64,000 bases of DNA, from positions 1 through 64,000 of the forward strand of contig DELI01000019.1 of NCBI GenBank assembly GCA_002354335.1, read 5' to 3'. Origin of the DNA: Sphingobacterium sp. UBA2700 (GTDB lineage: Bacteria > Bacteroidota > Bacteroidia > Sphingobacteriales > Sphingobacteriaceae). Positions 54,611-62,805 of the stretch are shown here, in pieces. Within the stretch, counting starts at the first letter, position 1, and the number at the start of each line of letters is the position of its first letter. Position numbers and translations under genes: made by a program. The notes below the pieces were generated by a model. That model was not told where the DNA came from. It saw only the letters and a list, made by a program, of their open reading frames with translations, and searched no databases.

Positions 54611-54940
54611 ATGGAAAATATCATTAACATCGAAGTCGAAGATCGTGACGGTACAACAAAGAGCGTTGAAGTTCCTACAGATATCAATTTGAGCTTGATG
54701 GAAATCCTGAAGGCCTCGGAATATGATATCCTTGCAACCTGTGGCGGAATGGCATTATGCGCGACCTGCCACGTGGAAGTATTAGCAGGTGCGGAGCACC
54801 TCGCAGAGCCTGAGGATCAGGAATTGGATATGCTAGATACATTGCCTGATTTGACGGATAGCAGCAGACTAGCCTGTCAACTTCGGTTAAACAATAGTAA
54901 TGAGGGATTAAAGGTAAAAATTAGAGGTAGTTTGCAGTAA
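54611..54940 (+). CDS. Adrenodoxin-type 2Fe-2S ferredoxin
   Basis: A 109-residue ferredoxin. Cluster ligands are Cys44, Cys50, Cys53 and Cys89 (ATCGGMALCATCH and ACQLR), the C-x5-C-x2-C-x35-C pattern of vertebrate- and bacterial-type adrenodoxins. It is the last gene of the marR-fnr-fd operon and is the likely electron donor to the nearby desaturase, though other clients are possible. Confidence 0.93.
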   Translation: MENIINIEVEDRDGTTKSVEVPTDINLSLMEILKASEYDILATCGGMALCATCHVEVLAGAEHLAEPEDQELDMLDTLPDLTDSSRLACQLRLNNSNEGLKVKIRGSLQ

Positions 54941-55127
54941 GGATTTTGGTAGTGTATTTTTAACACTATTAAGACATAATGTAAATTACTGATTAGAAGA
55001 TAAATAGATACAAATCCGGCAATTAACGTTGGTTTAAACTTAAAATAATGTAACATTTTAATGGATTAGACGATAAAATGTCGGATATTTGTGCCTTATT
55101 TTAAAATTCTTATAACAAGAGAGCATT

Positions 55128-56444
55128 ATGTTATTAAATCGTTCTGAACGAAACTTTCCTAGAGTTATCGTAATTGGAGCTGGGTTTGGTGGTGTTGAAG
55201 TTGCGAGACAATTGAAGAACAAAGAAGTGGAGGTTTTACTGATAGACCGAAACAACTACCATACTTTTCAGCCCTTGATGTACCAAGTTGCTACTGGGAC
55301 ATTAGCGTCAGATTCCATCTCCTTTCCTATCCGGAAGATGTTCAAGAATCAAAAGAACTTTCGATTCCGATTAGCGGAAGTTCTTCATATTGATACAGCG
55401 AACAAAATCGTACAAACATCTGTTGCGGATTACGACTATGATTACTTAGTTGTTGCTACAGGTGCTACGTCGAATTTCTTCGGGAATAAGGAGGTTGAGA
55501 AGTACGCTTTACCCATGAAGAACATTGTGGAAGCACTCAATATCCGCAGTTACCTATTACAGAATCTAGAGGAAGCTGTTCTACGCAAGAATGCCTCTGA
55601 TCGCGAGCGTTATTTAAACTTCGTTGTGGTTGGTGGTGGACCTACTGGCGTTGAACTTTCTGGAGCGATTGCAGAGTATCAGCAACACATGCTCAAGATT
55701 GATTATCCTGAATTGTCTACCTATGAAATGAAAGTTCACTTGGTAGAAGGGACGGGCAAGATCTTAGGCGCACTTTCCGAAAAGTCGTCCCGCGATGCGG
55801 AACGTTATTTGAAAGAACTAGGCGTTAATATCGTGTTGAATACGACGGTGAATGGATACGACGGTAATACGGTGACTCTTTCTTCTGGCGAACAAATCCC
55901 TACGAAAACGGTGATTTGGGGTGCCGGTGTTATGGGACAGATGCCTACAGGTATTAAAGAAGAGATTATCCAACGTGGTAACCGTATCAAGATTGACGAG
56001 CAGTGCCGTGTAGAAGGCGAGAATGATATCTATGCTATCGGTGATGTATCGGCATTGATTACGGACGAAAATCCTAGAGGCTTACCTGGCGTCGCGCCTG
56101 TTGCGCAGCAACAAGGTAAGTATGTTGCAAATCATATCATCAATTCACTCAATAAACAAAGCACCGAAAACTTTAAATACTTCGACAAGGGGTCTATGGC
56201 AACGGTTGGACGTGCAAGAGCAGTTGTAGATTTGGGCAATTTCCATATGAAAGGATTTTTAGCTTGGGCTACTTGGATGTTTGTGCACTTAGTGTCTATA
56301 TTCGGATTTAGAAATCGAGTGGTTACTTTTGTGAACTGGACGATTAAGTTCTTAACGCGAAACTCAGGAATACGATTGATCATCCATAAGTACAATCGTC
56401 CTGAACCGAGCAAGCCGGTTGTATCAGTTCCTGAACAACAGTAA
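55128..56444 (+). CDS. Type II NADH:quinone oxidoreductase
   Basis: A peripheral membrane flavoprotein of 438 residues oxidising NADH without proton pumping. FAD site VIVIGAGFGGVEVARQL near 13-29; YHTFQPLMYQVATG; NAD site FVVVGGGPTGVELSGAIAEY near 164; GDVSAL near 300; C-terminal amphipathic helix FLAWATWMFVHLVSIFGF for membrane anchoring. It has its own leader (55,0xx region AT-rich, 187 bp with no gene) and terminator. Confidence 0.92.
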   Translation: MLLNRSERNFPRVIVIGAGFGGVEVARQLKNKEVEVLLIDRNNYHTFQPLMYQVATGTLASDSISFPIRKMFKNQKNFRFRLAEVLHIDTANKIVQTSVADYDYDYLVVATGATSNFFGNKEVEKYALPMKNIVEALNIRSYLLQNLEEAVLRKNASDRERYLNFVVVGGGPTGVELSGAIAEYQQHMLKIDYPELSTYEMKVHLVEGTGKILGALSEKSSRDAERYLKELGVNIVLNTTVNGYDGNTVTLSSGEQIPTKTVIWGAGVMGQMPTGIKEEIIQRGNRIKIDEQCRVEGENDIYAIGDVSALITDENPRGLPGVAPVAQQQGKYVANHIINSLNKQSTENFKYFDKGSMATVGRARAVVDLGNFHMKGFLAWATWMFVHLVSIFGFRNRVVTFVNWTIKFLTRNSGIRLIIHKYNRPEPSKPVVSVPEQQ

Positions 56445-56473
56445 TGTAAAACAAAACAAACTAAACATATGAG

Positions 56474-56504
56474 AAGGCTGTCTATTGAATAGATAGCCTT
56501 TTTT
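56474..56504 (+). terminator. Terminator after the NADH dehydrogenase gene
   Basis: Stem AAGGCT-x-TCTATT / AATAGA-TAGCCTT with a bulge and a small loop, then T6. Confidence 0.75.
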
Positions 56505-56653
56505 GTTGGCTTTTTAGCGCATTTTATAGTCTGATTTGTTAAAAGATGTTAATCTAAGCTGCTGTTGAGACGAAAGGCATCAGTATTGCGTTATTAGTGT
56601 AGTAAAAGTAAAAGAGTAAAAATTTCATAATTTAGGTTAATAATTGGTTTGGT

Positions 56654-56687
56654 AAAAATCCTGAGGTTCCCCGCCTCAGGATTTTTT
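56654..56687 (+). terminator. Orphan strong terminator hairpin
   Basis: Perfect 13-bp stem (core ATCCTGAGG / CCTCAGGAT), loop TTCCCCG, T6 tail. It stands about 150 bp after the previous terminator with no annotated gene between, in the 363-bp gap 56445-56807. It may end a small RNA. Confidence 0.7.
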
Positions 56688-56778
56688 ATTTGTGGCAGCT
56701 TTCATTTGGTTTCGAGCCGTTTGCCCTGCTATTACCCCTCGCTTTAGTGTCTCAAAGCTTTTATTGAAATAAGATTTG

Positions 56779-56786
56779 TATTTTTG
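56779..56786 (+). promoter_or_regulatory. Candidate -7 box (TATTTTTG) of polX
   Basis: Perfect TAnnTTTG, 21 bp before the polX ATG. No -33 TTG at the expected position (a TTG lies only 12 bp upstream). Confidence 0.35.
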
Positions 56787-56807
56787 GGTTTCACCAACAA
56801 CATCATC

Positions 56808-58478
56808 ATGACAAATAAAGACATAGCTAAAGTATTCAAATTATGTGGTCAGCTTATGGAGCTTCACAATGAGAATCCTTTTCGAACAAAAGCTATGGCA
56901 GGCGCTGCCTTTCGTATTGATAAATTACCGTTCGCAGCTAGCGGTTCGAACTTGGAAGAACTTAGCGAGCAACCGAATATTGGAAAAAGCACCGCCGAAA
57001 AAATCATGCAGGTAATTACGACAGGAACCTTTCCGGATTTGGAGAAGTTGCTGGAGAAAACACCTGAGGGTATTGTTGAGATGCTGAAAATAAAAGGCCT
57101 AGGCCCGAAGAAGATTCAAATTATTTGGAATGACCTAGCGATTGAATCGGTGGGGGAACTTTACTATGCCTGCAATGAGAACAGATTGGTCGAAGCCAAA
57201 GGATTTGGATTAAAGACACAAGAAGACATCAAAAAAGCGATCGAGTTCTCGATTGCTAATCAAGGCTGGTATCTATTTGCTAAGGTATTGAAGTCGGCCG
57301 ATACAATTTTTGCATCGCTGAAAGCAAGCCTGAAGGATTATCAGCTTGAATTTACGGGCGATTTCCGCCGGAAGGCGGAGGTACTGCAGCATGTTGAGCT
57401 AATTACTGATGCGCCGCATGCGGTTGCTGTAGAAGCCGTTAAAGCGCTCGACAATGAGTTTGCTGTAGATGCTGACAGTAATTTGTTAAACTTTCGGGAC
57501 GAAAACAACATCCCTTTTAGAGTTCACCTTAGCAGTTCCGAAGATTTCGCTAAGAATTTACTATTAACCACAGGCTCGCCTTTGCATATTGAACTTTTAA
57601 AGAACTTCGGGGAAATACCTTCATTAGATAGCGAGAATGCCATCTATACTGCATTAGGATTATCCTATATTGAACCGGAGCTGCGCGAAGGAACAAATGA
57701 AATTGAGCTGGCTAAAAATAACGCACTACCGCAATTGATAACTTATTCTGATCTTAAGGGCTCGCTGCATAACCACTCGACTTACAGTGATGGAGTGCAC
57801 AGCTTAAAAGAAATGGCGCAATACCTTCGGGACGACTTAAAGATGGAATATCTGGGCATATGTGATCACTCGAAGACGGCGGTCTATGCAAATGGACTTT
57901 CCATCGAACGCTTAGCACAGCAATGGGCGGAGATTGACGTATTGAATGCGGAACTGGCGCCCTTCAAAATATTCAAGGGCATTGAGTCGGATATTCTTTC
58001 CGATGGCTCCCTCGATTATCCCGATGAGGTATTAGCGAAGTTTGATTTCGTTGTGGCCTCTATCCACAGCAACTTGAAGATGGATGAGGAAAAAGCAACT
58101 ACGCGGTTAATCAAAGCGATCGAAAACCCTTATACGACAATATTAGGTCATCCAACCGGTCGACTTTTGCTATCTCGCGCAGGTTATCCCATTGATTTTA
58201 AGAAAGTAATCGACGCATGTGCGGCGAATAATGTGGTGATTGAAATCAATGCAAATCCACTACGTTTAGACCTGGATTGGCGTTGGCATCAATACGCTTT
58301 AGAAAAGGGAGTTTTACTTTCCGTGAATCCCGATGCTCACCGCAAGGAAGGCTTTCTAGATATGGAATTCGGTATCTACGTTGCAAGAAAAGGCGGCCTT
58401 TCTGCTGATAAATGTCTGAACGCTCTTTCATTGGAAGAGATTAGTAGCTACTTCAATAATCGTAAGTCGAACGCTTAA
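56808..58478 (+). CDS. polX: PolX-like protein with PHP domain, polymerase site degenerate
   Basis: A 556-residue protein. Residues 1-150 hold the 8-kDa and helix-hairpin-helix units (PNIGKSTAEKI, IKGLGPKKI, AKGFGLKTQEDI). Residues about 155-300 match the palm/nucleotidyltransferase layout, but the catalytic motifs are altered: GDFRR at 184-188 replaces GSxRR, His-Val-Glu at 195-197 replaces Asp-x-Asp, and FRVH at 237-240 lacks the third Asp. The PHP domain (from about 315) is intact: HNHSTYSDG, CDHS, GIE, IHS, GHPTGR and NPDAH. It is therefore probably a metal-dependent nuclease or phosphoesterase without polymerase activity. The first conserved Met is 56808. Confidence 0.85.
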   Translation: MTNKDIAKVFKLCGQLMELHNENPFRTKAMAGAAFRIDKLPFAASGSNLEELSEQPNIGKSTAEKIMQVITTGTFPDLEKLLEKTPEGIVEMLKIKGLGPKKIQIIWNDLAIESVGELYYACNENRLVEAKGFGLKTQEDIKKAIEFSIANQGWYLFAKVLKSADTIFASLKASLKDYQLEFTGDFRRKAEVLQHVELITDAPHAVAVEAVKALDNEFAVDADSNLLNFRDENNIPFRVHLSSSEDFAKNLLLTTGSPLHIELLKNFGEIPSLDSENAIYTALGLSYIEPELREGTNEIELAKNNALPQLITYSDLKGSLHNHSTYSDGVHSLKEMAQYLRDDLKMEYLGICDHSKTAVYANGLSIERLAQQWAEIDVLNAELAPFKIFKGIESDILSDGSLDYPDEVLAKFDFVVASIHSNLKMDEEKATTRLIKAIENPYTTILGHPTGRLLLSRAGYPIDFKKVIDACAANNVVIEINANPLRLDLDWRWHQYALEKGVLLSVNPDAHRKEGFLDMEFGIYVARKGGLSADKCLNALSLEEISSYFNNRKSNA

Positions 58479-58505
58479 TGCTTATATTAACCTAAAAGAT
58501 TATTT

Positions 58506-60167
58506 ATGATCAATTTAAAACCGTTATTCATCGGCTTAGCCATGCTTTCTGGCATTTCGGTATCACAAGCGCAACTGATGAAAGCAAAAGAGATTTACAC
58601 TAAGGCAGATTCACTGCGCGGGGAACTTACTCCTCTCCGCACCTGCTATGACATCAAATATTATCACTTGGATGTGAAAGTGGATATAGATAAGAAGTTT
58701 ATCTCCGGCAGCAATCTATTCAAGTTTGCAGCAGTAGATCGCTTCAATAAACTACAATTTGATTTATTCGACAATCTATCTGTCGACAAAGTGGAGTATC
58801 GCGGCAAGTCCCTTCCTTTTACCCGGGAATACAACGCAGTTTTTGTGACCTTTCCAGATTATATCGAAAAAGGAAAGTTAGACTCCTTTACTGTTCATTA
58901 TTCCGGCAACCCGATTCAGGCTACTCGAGCGCCATGGGATGGGGGTTTTGATTGGAAAAAAGATAATCAGGGCAAGCCTTGGGTAGCGACCGCTTGCCAG
59001 GGTCTTGGAGCAAGCGTATGGTGGCCAAACAAGGATCACCAATCGGATGAAGTGGATGGTATGTTAATCTCCGTAGCCGTTCCTAATGGGCTGATGAATG
59101 TATCAAACGGTAGGTTGGTGAAAACCGAGAAAATGAAGGGCGGATATACCAAGTATCATTGGAAAGTAGACAATCCGATCAACAATTATAATATCGCTTT
59201 AAATATTGCTGACTACGCACATTTTCAAGAAACATACGCTGGTGAGAAAGGCCCGCTGTCAGTAGACTATTATGTGCTTCAAGAAAACAAGGATAAGATA
59301 GCGCATTTGAAAAAGAATGCAAATGAGACGTTGAAAGCTTTTGAACATTGGTTTGGTCCCTATCCCTTCTATGAGGATGGCTATAAACTAGTAGAAACTG
59401 CGCATTTAGGAATGGAGCATCAGAGTGCCATTGCCTATGGCAACAAATACAAAAACGGTTATTTGGGAAATGATGGATCGCGTTCGGGATGGGGTTTAAA
59501 ATGGGATTTCATTATTGTTCATGAGTCTGGACATGAGTGGTTTGGAAACAACATAACCGCCAAGGATTTGGGCGATATGTGGATACATGAAAGCTTTACA
59601 AATTATTCTGAAGCGCTTTTTATCGACTATTTTTACGGCAAGGAAGCCAGCCAGGCCTATGTGAATGGAAACCGTCGCGGCATTCAAAATGATATACCGC
59701 TTCAAGGCCCATACAACGTTAATAAAGAAGGTTCGGGCGATATGTACAACAAGGGTGGAGTACTGCATAACATGATCCGCACGATGATAGATGACGATGA
59801 AAAATGGCGTTCTTTATTGCGCGGTATAAATGCGAAATTCTACCATCAGACGGTCGATTATCAGGACATCCTAAACTATATGAACGAACAAAGTGGATTC
59901 GATTTGACCCGAGTCTTCGAACAGTATGTGCAACGCAAGAGCATACCTACCTTAGAGATCATTGAAAACAGTCCTGGAGTATTCATTATACGTTGGATAT
60001 CGGAAGTCGACAACTTCGACATGCCGGTTCATATTTTTGATAAAGACGGTAAACGCCAATTGATAAAACCGACCACTAAGTTTAAGGTGATGCATCTAGA
60101 CGGACTCACAAAAGAAAACATTGAGGTTGACAGCTTTAACTATTACATTGGTATATCCATACAATAA
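58506..60167 (+). CDS. M1-family zinc metallopeptidase
   Basis: A secreted aminopeptidase-like enzyme of 553 residues with signal peptide about 1-22 (VSQAQ). Zinc site HESGH at 339-343 with third ligand Glu362 in WIHESF; a GMEHQSAIAYG motif takes the place of GAMEN. The C-terminal ERAP-like helical domain of larger M1 enzymes is mostly absent, as usual for this Bacteroidota group. It is 27 bp after polX and may be cotranscribed. The leader CTTATATTAACCTAAA (58481-58496) matches that of the DUF1080 gene. Confidence 0.93.
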   Translation: MINLKPLFIGLAMLSGISVSQAQLMKAKEIYTKADSLRGELTPLRTCYDIKYYHLDVKVDIDKKFISGSNLFKFAAVDRFNKLQFDLFDNLSVDKVEYRGKSLPFTREYNAVFVTFPDYIEKGKLDSFTVHYSGNPIQATRAPWDGGFDWKKDNQGKPWVATACQGLGASVWWPNKDHQSDEVDGMLISVAVPNGLMNVSNGRLVKTEKMKGGYTKYHWKVDNPINNYNIALNIADYAHFQETYAGEKGPLSVDYYVLQENKDKIAHLKKNANETLKAFEHWFGPYPFYEDGYKLVETAHLGMEHQSAIAYGNKYKNGYLGNDGSRSGWGLKWDFIIVHESGHEWFGNNITAKDLGDMWIHESFTNYSEALFIDYFYGKEASQAYVNGNRRGIQNDIPLQGPYNVNKEGSGDMYNKGGVLHNMIRTMIDDDEKWRSLLRGINAKFYHQTVDYQDILNYMNEQSGFDLTRVFEQYVQRKSIPTLEIIENSPGVFIIRWISEVDNFDMPVHIFDKDGKRQLIKPTTKFKVMHLDGLTKENIEVDSFNYYIGISIQ

Positions 60168-60317
60168 AAAAACCACCTGAGACGTTATTTCTACCAGATT
60201 GTAAATCATTGTTAAATGGCTTAGTTAAAAGATGATTTTTCTAAAGGAGTAATTATTTAAAAACCATTTTTTTTCATTAGGTTTGCATAAAATTTTTAAT
60301 TATACTTTCACATATAA

Positions 60318-61340
60318 ATGGGGCTTTTTAATTGGTTTACGCAAGAAGTTGCAATAGACTTGGGTACAGCTAACACCCTAATCATTCACAATGATAAAGT
60401 AGTAGTTGATGAACCTTCGATTGTTGCCTTCGACCGCACGACAAACAAAGTGATTGCGATTGGTCGTCAGGCTATGCAGATGGAGGGGAAAACTCACGAT
60501 AATATAAAAACAGTGAGACCATTACGTGATGGTGTTATAGCAGATTTTACGGCTGCTGAGCACTTGATTCGTGGGATGGTTAAACTAGTAAACAATGGAA
60601 AGAGTTGGTTCTTCCCATCCTTACGCATGGTAGTTTGTATACCTTCCGGTATTACAGAAGTTGAGAAACGCGCTGTTCGTGACTCTGCTGAGATTGCAGG
60701 GGCAAAAGAGGTTTACTTGATCCACGAACCTATGGCTGCTGCTGTTGGTATCGGGATTGATGTTGAAGAGCCGGTAGGAAACATGATCATCGATATTGGT
60801 GGTGGTACTACAGAAATTGCAGTTATTGCTTTATCGGGTATCGTATGCGATCAATCTATCCGTGTTGCCGGAGACAACTTCGACTCTGATATCGTTCAAT
60901 ACATTCGTCGTCAGCATAACATCATGATTGGAGACCGCACAGCGGAAAAAATCAAAATTGAAGTTGGTGCTGCCCTTCCTGAACTTACTGACCCACCTGA
61001 GGATTTCGCTGTTCAAGGTCGTGACCTGATGACCGGTATTCCTAAACAGATCACTGTTTCATATACTGAGATTGCACACTGTTTAGATAAATCAATCTCT
61101 AAGATTGAAGAAGCTATCCTTAAAGCATTAGAGATTACTCCTCCGGAACTATCCGCAGATATTTACCAAACCGGTATCTACTTAACGGGTGGTGGTGCTT
61201 TATTAAGAGGATTAGACAAGCGTATTCAAGCAAAAACTAAGTTACCAGTACACGTTGCAGAAGATCCACTTCGTGCCGTAGTAAGAGGTACAGGTATTGC
61301 GTTGAAAAATATAGGACGCTTCAAGTTCTTAATGCAGTAA
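60318..61340 (+). CDS. mreB: Rod-shape determining actin MreB
   Basis: Bacterial actin guiding lateral wall synthesis, 340 residues. ATP-binding phosphate loops VAIDLGTANTLI and MIIDIGGGTTEIAVI, and the adenosine motif TGGGALLRG, are intact. It leads the mreB-mreC-mreD-mrdA cluster. The 150-bp leader is AT-rich, with TTTG at 60282-60285 and a TACTTTC-like element at 60303 as a weak promoter candidate. Confidence 0.98.
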   Translation: MGLFNWFTQEVAIDLGTANTLIIHNDKVVVDEPSIVAFDRTTNKVIAIGRQAMQMEGKTHDNIKTVRPLRDGVIADFTAAEHLIRGMVKLVNNGKSWFFPSLRMVVCIPSGITEVEKRAVRDSAEIAGAKEVYLIHEPMAAAVGIGIDVEEPVGNMIIDIGGGTTEIAVIALSGIVCDQSIRVAGDNFDSDIVQYIRRQHNIMIGDRTAEKIKIEVGAALPELTDPPEDFAVQGRDLMTGIPKQITVSYTEIAHCLDKSISKIEEAILKALEITPPELSADIYQTGIYLTGGGALLRGLDKRIQAKTKLPVHVAEDPLRAVVRGTGIALKNIGRFKFLMQ

Positions 61341-61368
61341 TAATAAACTGAGATATATTTATTCGTTG

Positions 61369-61403
61369 CGCGATATAATGTTCTTGTTAAACGTTATATC
61401 GCG
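61369..61403 (+). other. Hairpin between mreB and mreC
   Basis: Perfect 10-bp arms CGCGATATAA (61369-61378) and TTATATCGCG (61394-61403) with a 15-nt loop and no T-run. It likely stabilises mreB mRNA or lowers read-through so that MreB exceeds MreC/MreD. Confidence 0.5.
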
Positions 61404-61425
61404 TAGCTATTAAAAGACAACAAGA

Positions 61426-62262
61426 ATGAAAAACCTTTGGCTTTTCTTGGTTAGATACAATGCCTTCTTCTGGTTTGTACTCTTCTTTACTGTTGCTTTA
61501 ATCTTGGTTGTTCAAAATAATCGCTATCAACGTTCGTCTTTTGTAAACTCTTCGAATGTCGTTGTGGGCTCTTTCTACGACAAGTTAAACTCCTGGAAGA
61601 GCTATTTGGCTTTGGATGAAGCGAACAAGAATTTAGCACAGGAGAACGCATTATTACGTCAGCAACTACAGAACTACATCTTAAAGGACACTGTCGATTC
61701 CATTTCATTACAAGATTCTATTGAAGAAAACCGTTATCAATTTGTAATGGGTGAAGTCGTGAACAACAGTATCCATCAAAAGAGTAATTTCATTACGATC
61801 AATAAGGGAGCACTCGATGGTGTTCAGAAAGGCCTGGGTGTTATTACATCGAACGGTGTGGTTGGTATTGTATTGAATGTATCACCACATTTTAGCACTA
61901 TACAATCCCTATTGCATCCAGACACGCGTATTTCAGTGACATTAGACACGACCAATGTGTTTGGTGCCTTAGTGTGGGGAAATAATGTAGATCCAAAGTA
62001 TGCGATGGTAAAGGATATCCCGAACCACGTAAAAGTTCAAAAGGGACAAAAGATCTATACATCAGGTTTCTCTTTATTCCCTAAAGGGATTGAGATTGGC
62101 ACGGTCGAGGAGACCGGTATACAATCTGGTGAAAGCTTTTTAGATGTGCGTATTAAATTAAGAACGAACTTCAGCAATCTCAACCATGTTTATGTGGTGA
62201 AGGATCTGCTGGAAAATGAAAAGAATCAGTTAGAGGAGCTGACGGAAGACAACAATGGGTAA
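61426..62262 (+). CDS. mreC: Rod-shape determining protein MreC
   Basis: Periplasmic scaffold of the elongasome, 278 residues. One N-terminal helix near 10-30, a coiled coil about 58-95 (LALDEANKNLAQENALLRQQL), then two beta domains (VVNNSIHQKSNFITINKG, GVVGIVLNVSPHFSTIQSLLHPD, VWGNNVDPKYAMVKDI, ...IYTSGFSLFPKGIEIGTV). The last 8 bp overlap mreD. Confidence 0.95.
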   Translation: MKNLWLFLVRYNAFFWFVLFFTVALILVVQNNRYQRSSFVNSSNVVVGSFYDKLNSWKSYLALDEANKNLAQENALLRQQLQNYILKDTVDSISLQDSIEENRYQFVMGEVVNNSIHQKSNFITINKGALDGVQKGLGVITSNGVVGIVLNVSPHFSTIQSLLHPDTRISVTLDTTNVFGALVWGNNVDPKYAMVKDIPNHVKVQKGQKIYTSGFSLFPKGIEIGTVEETGIQSGESFLDVRIKLRTNFSNLNHVYVVKDLLENEKNQLEELTEDNNG

Positions 62263-62782
62263 AGTTTTTATATTCAATATCGTTCGTTTCATTGTATTGA
62301 TTGCAATGCAGGTTGTTCTGTTCAAGAACATTGGATATTATAATCTTGCAACGCCATTTCCGTATATTCTTATTATCTTTTTGTTACCAATCGGTACTCC
62401 TAATTTTATCTTATATCTGATTGCATTTCTGACCGGATTAACGGTCGATGCCTTTTATGACTCCATAGGGGTGCATGCGGCGGCTTCAGTTGCTTTAGTG
62501 TGGTTCAGAACATTCTTCTTTAACATTACCCTAGATGTCGATGTTCAGGGCTCTTTTGAAACCCCATCGTTGGGCATAATGGGAAATAAGTGGTTTTTTT
62601 CTTATATTTCCATAGGTACTTTAATTCATCACATCGTATTGTTGCACGTGGAATATTTCAGTTTTAACAACTACCTGAGTACTTTATTCAGCATTTTGTT
62701 AAGTTCTGTATTCACCATTTTGCTGATCATCCTGATGAGTTTATTGTTCTACAAAAGGAAATCGCGCTTATTAGGTAATTAA
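62255..62782 (+). CDS. mreD: Rod-shape determining protein MreD
   Basis: An integral membrane protein of 175 residues with about five helices, the inner-membrane partner of MreC and PBP2. It overlaps mreC by 8 bp and ends 23 bp before mrdA. Sequence is poorly conserved in the family, so the call leans on topology (helix near 10-30, FPYILIIFLLPIGTPNFI, tail KRKSRLL) and position. Confidence 0.85.
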   Translation: MGKVFIFNIVRFIVLIAMQVVLFKNIGYYNLATPFPYILIIFLLPIGTPNFILYLIAFLTGLTVDAFYDSIGVHAAASVALVWFRTFFFNITLDVDVQGSFETPSLGIMGNKWFFSYISIGTLIHHIVLLHVEYFSFNNYLSTLFSILLSSVFTILLIILMSLLFYKRKSRLLGN

Positions 62783-62805
62783 CATTTGTTACGGTCATTT
62801 CATTC

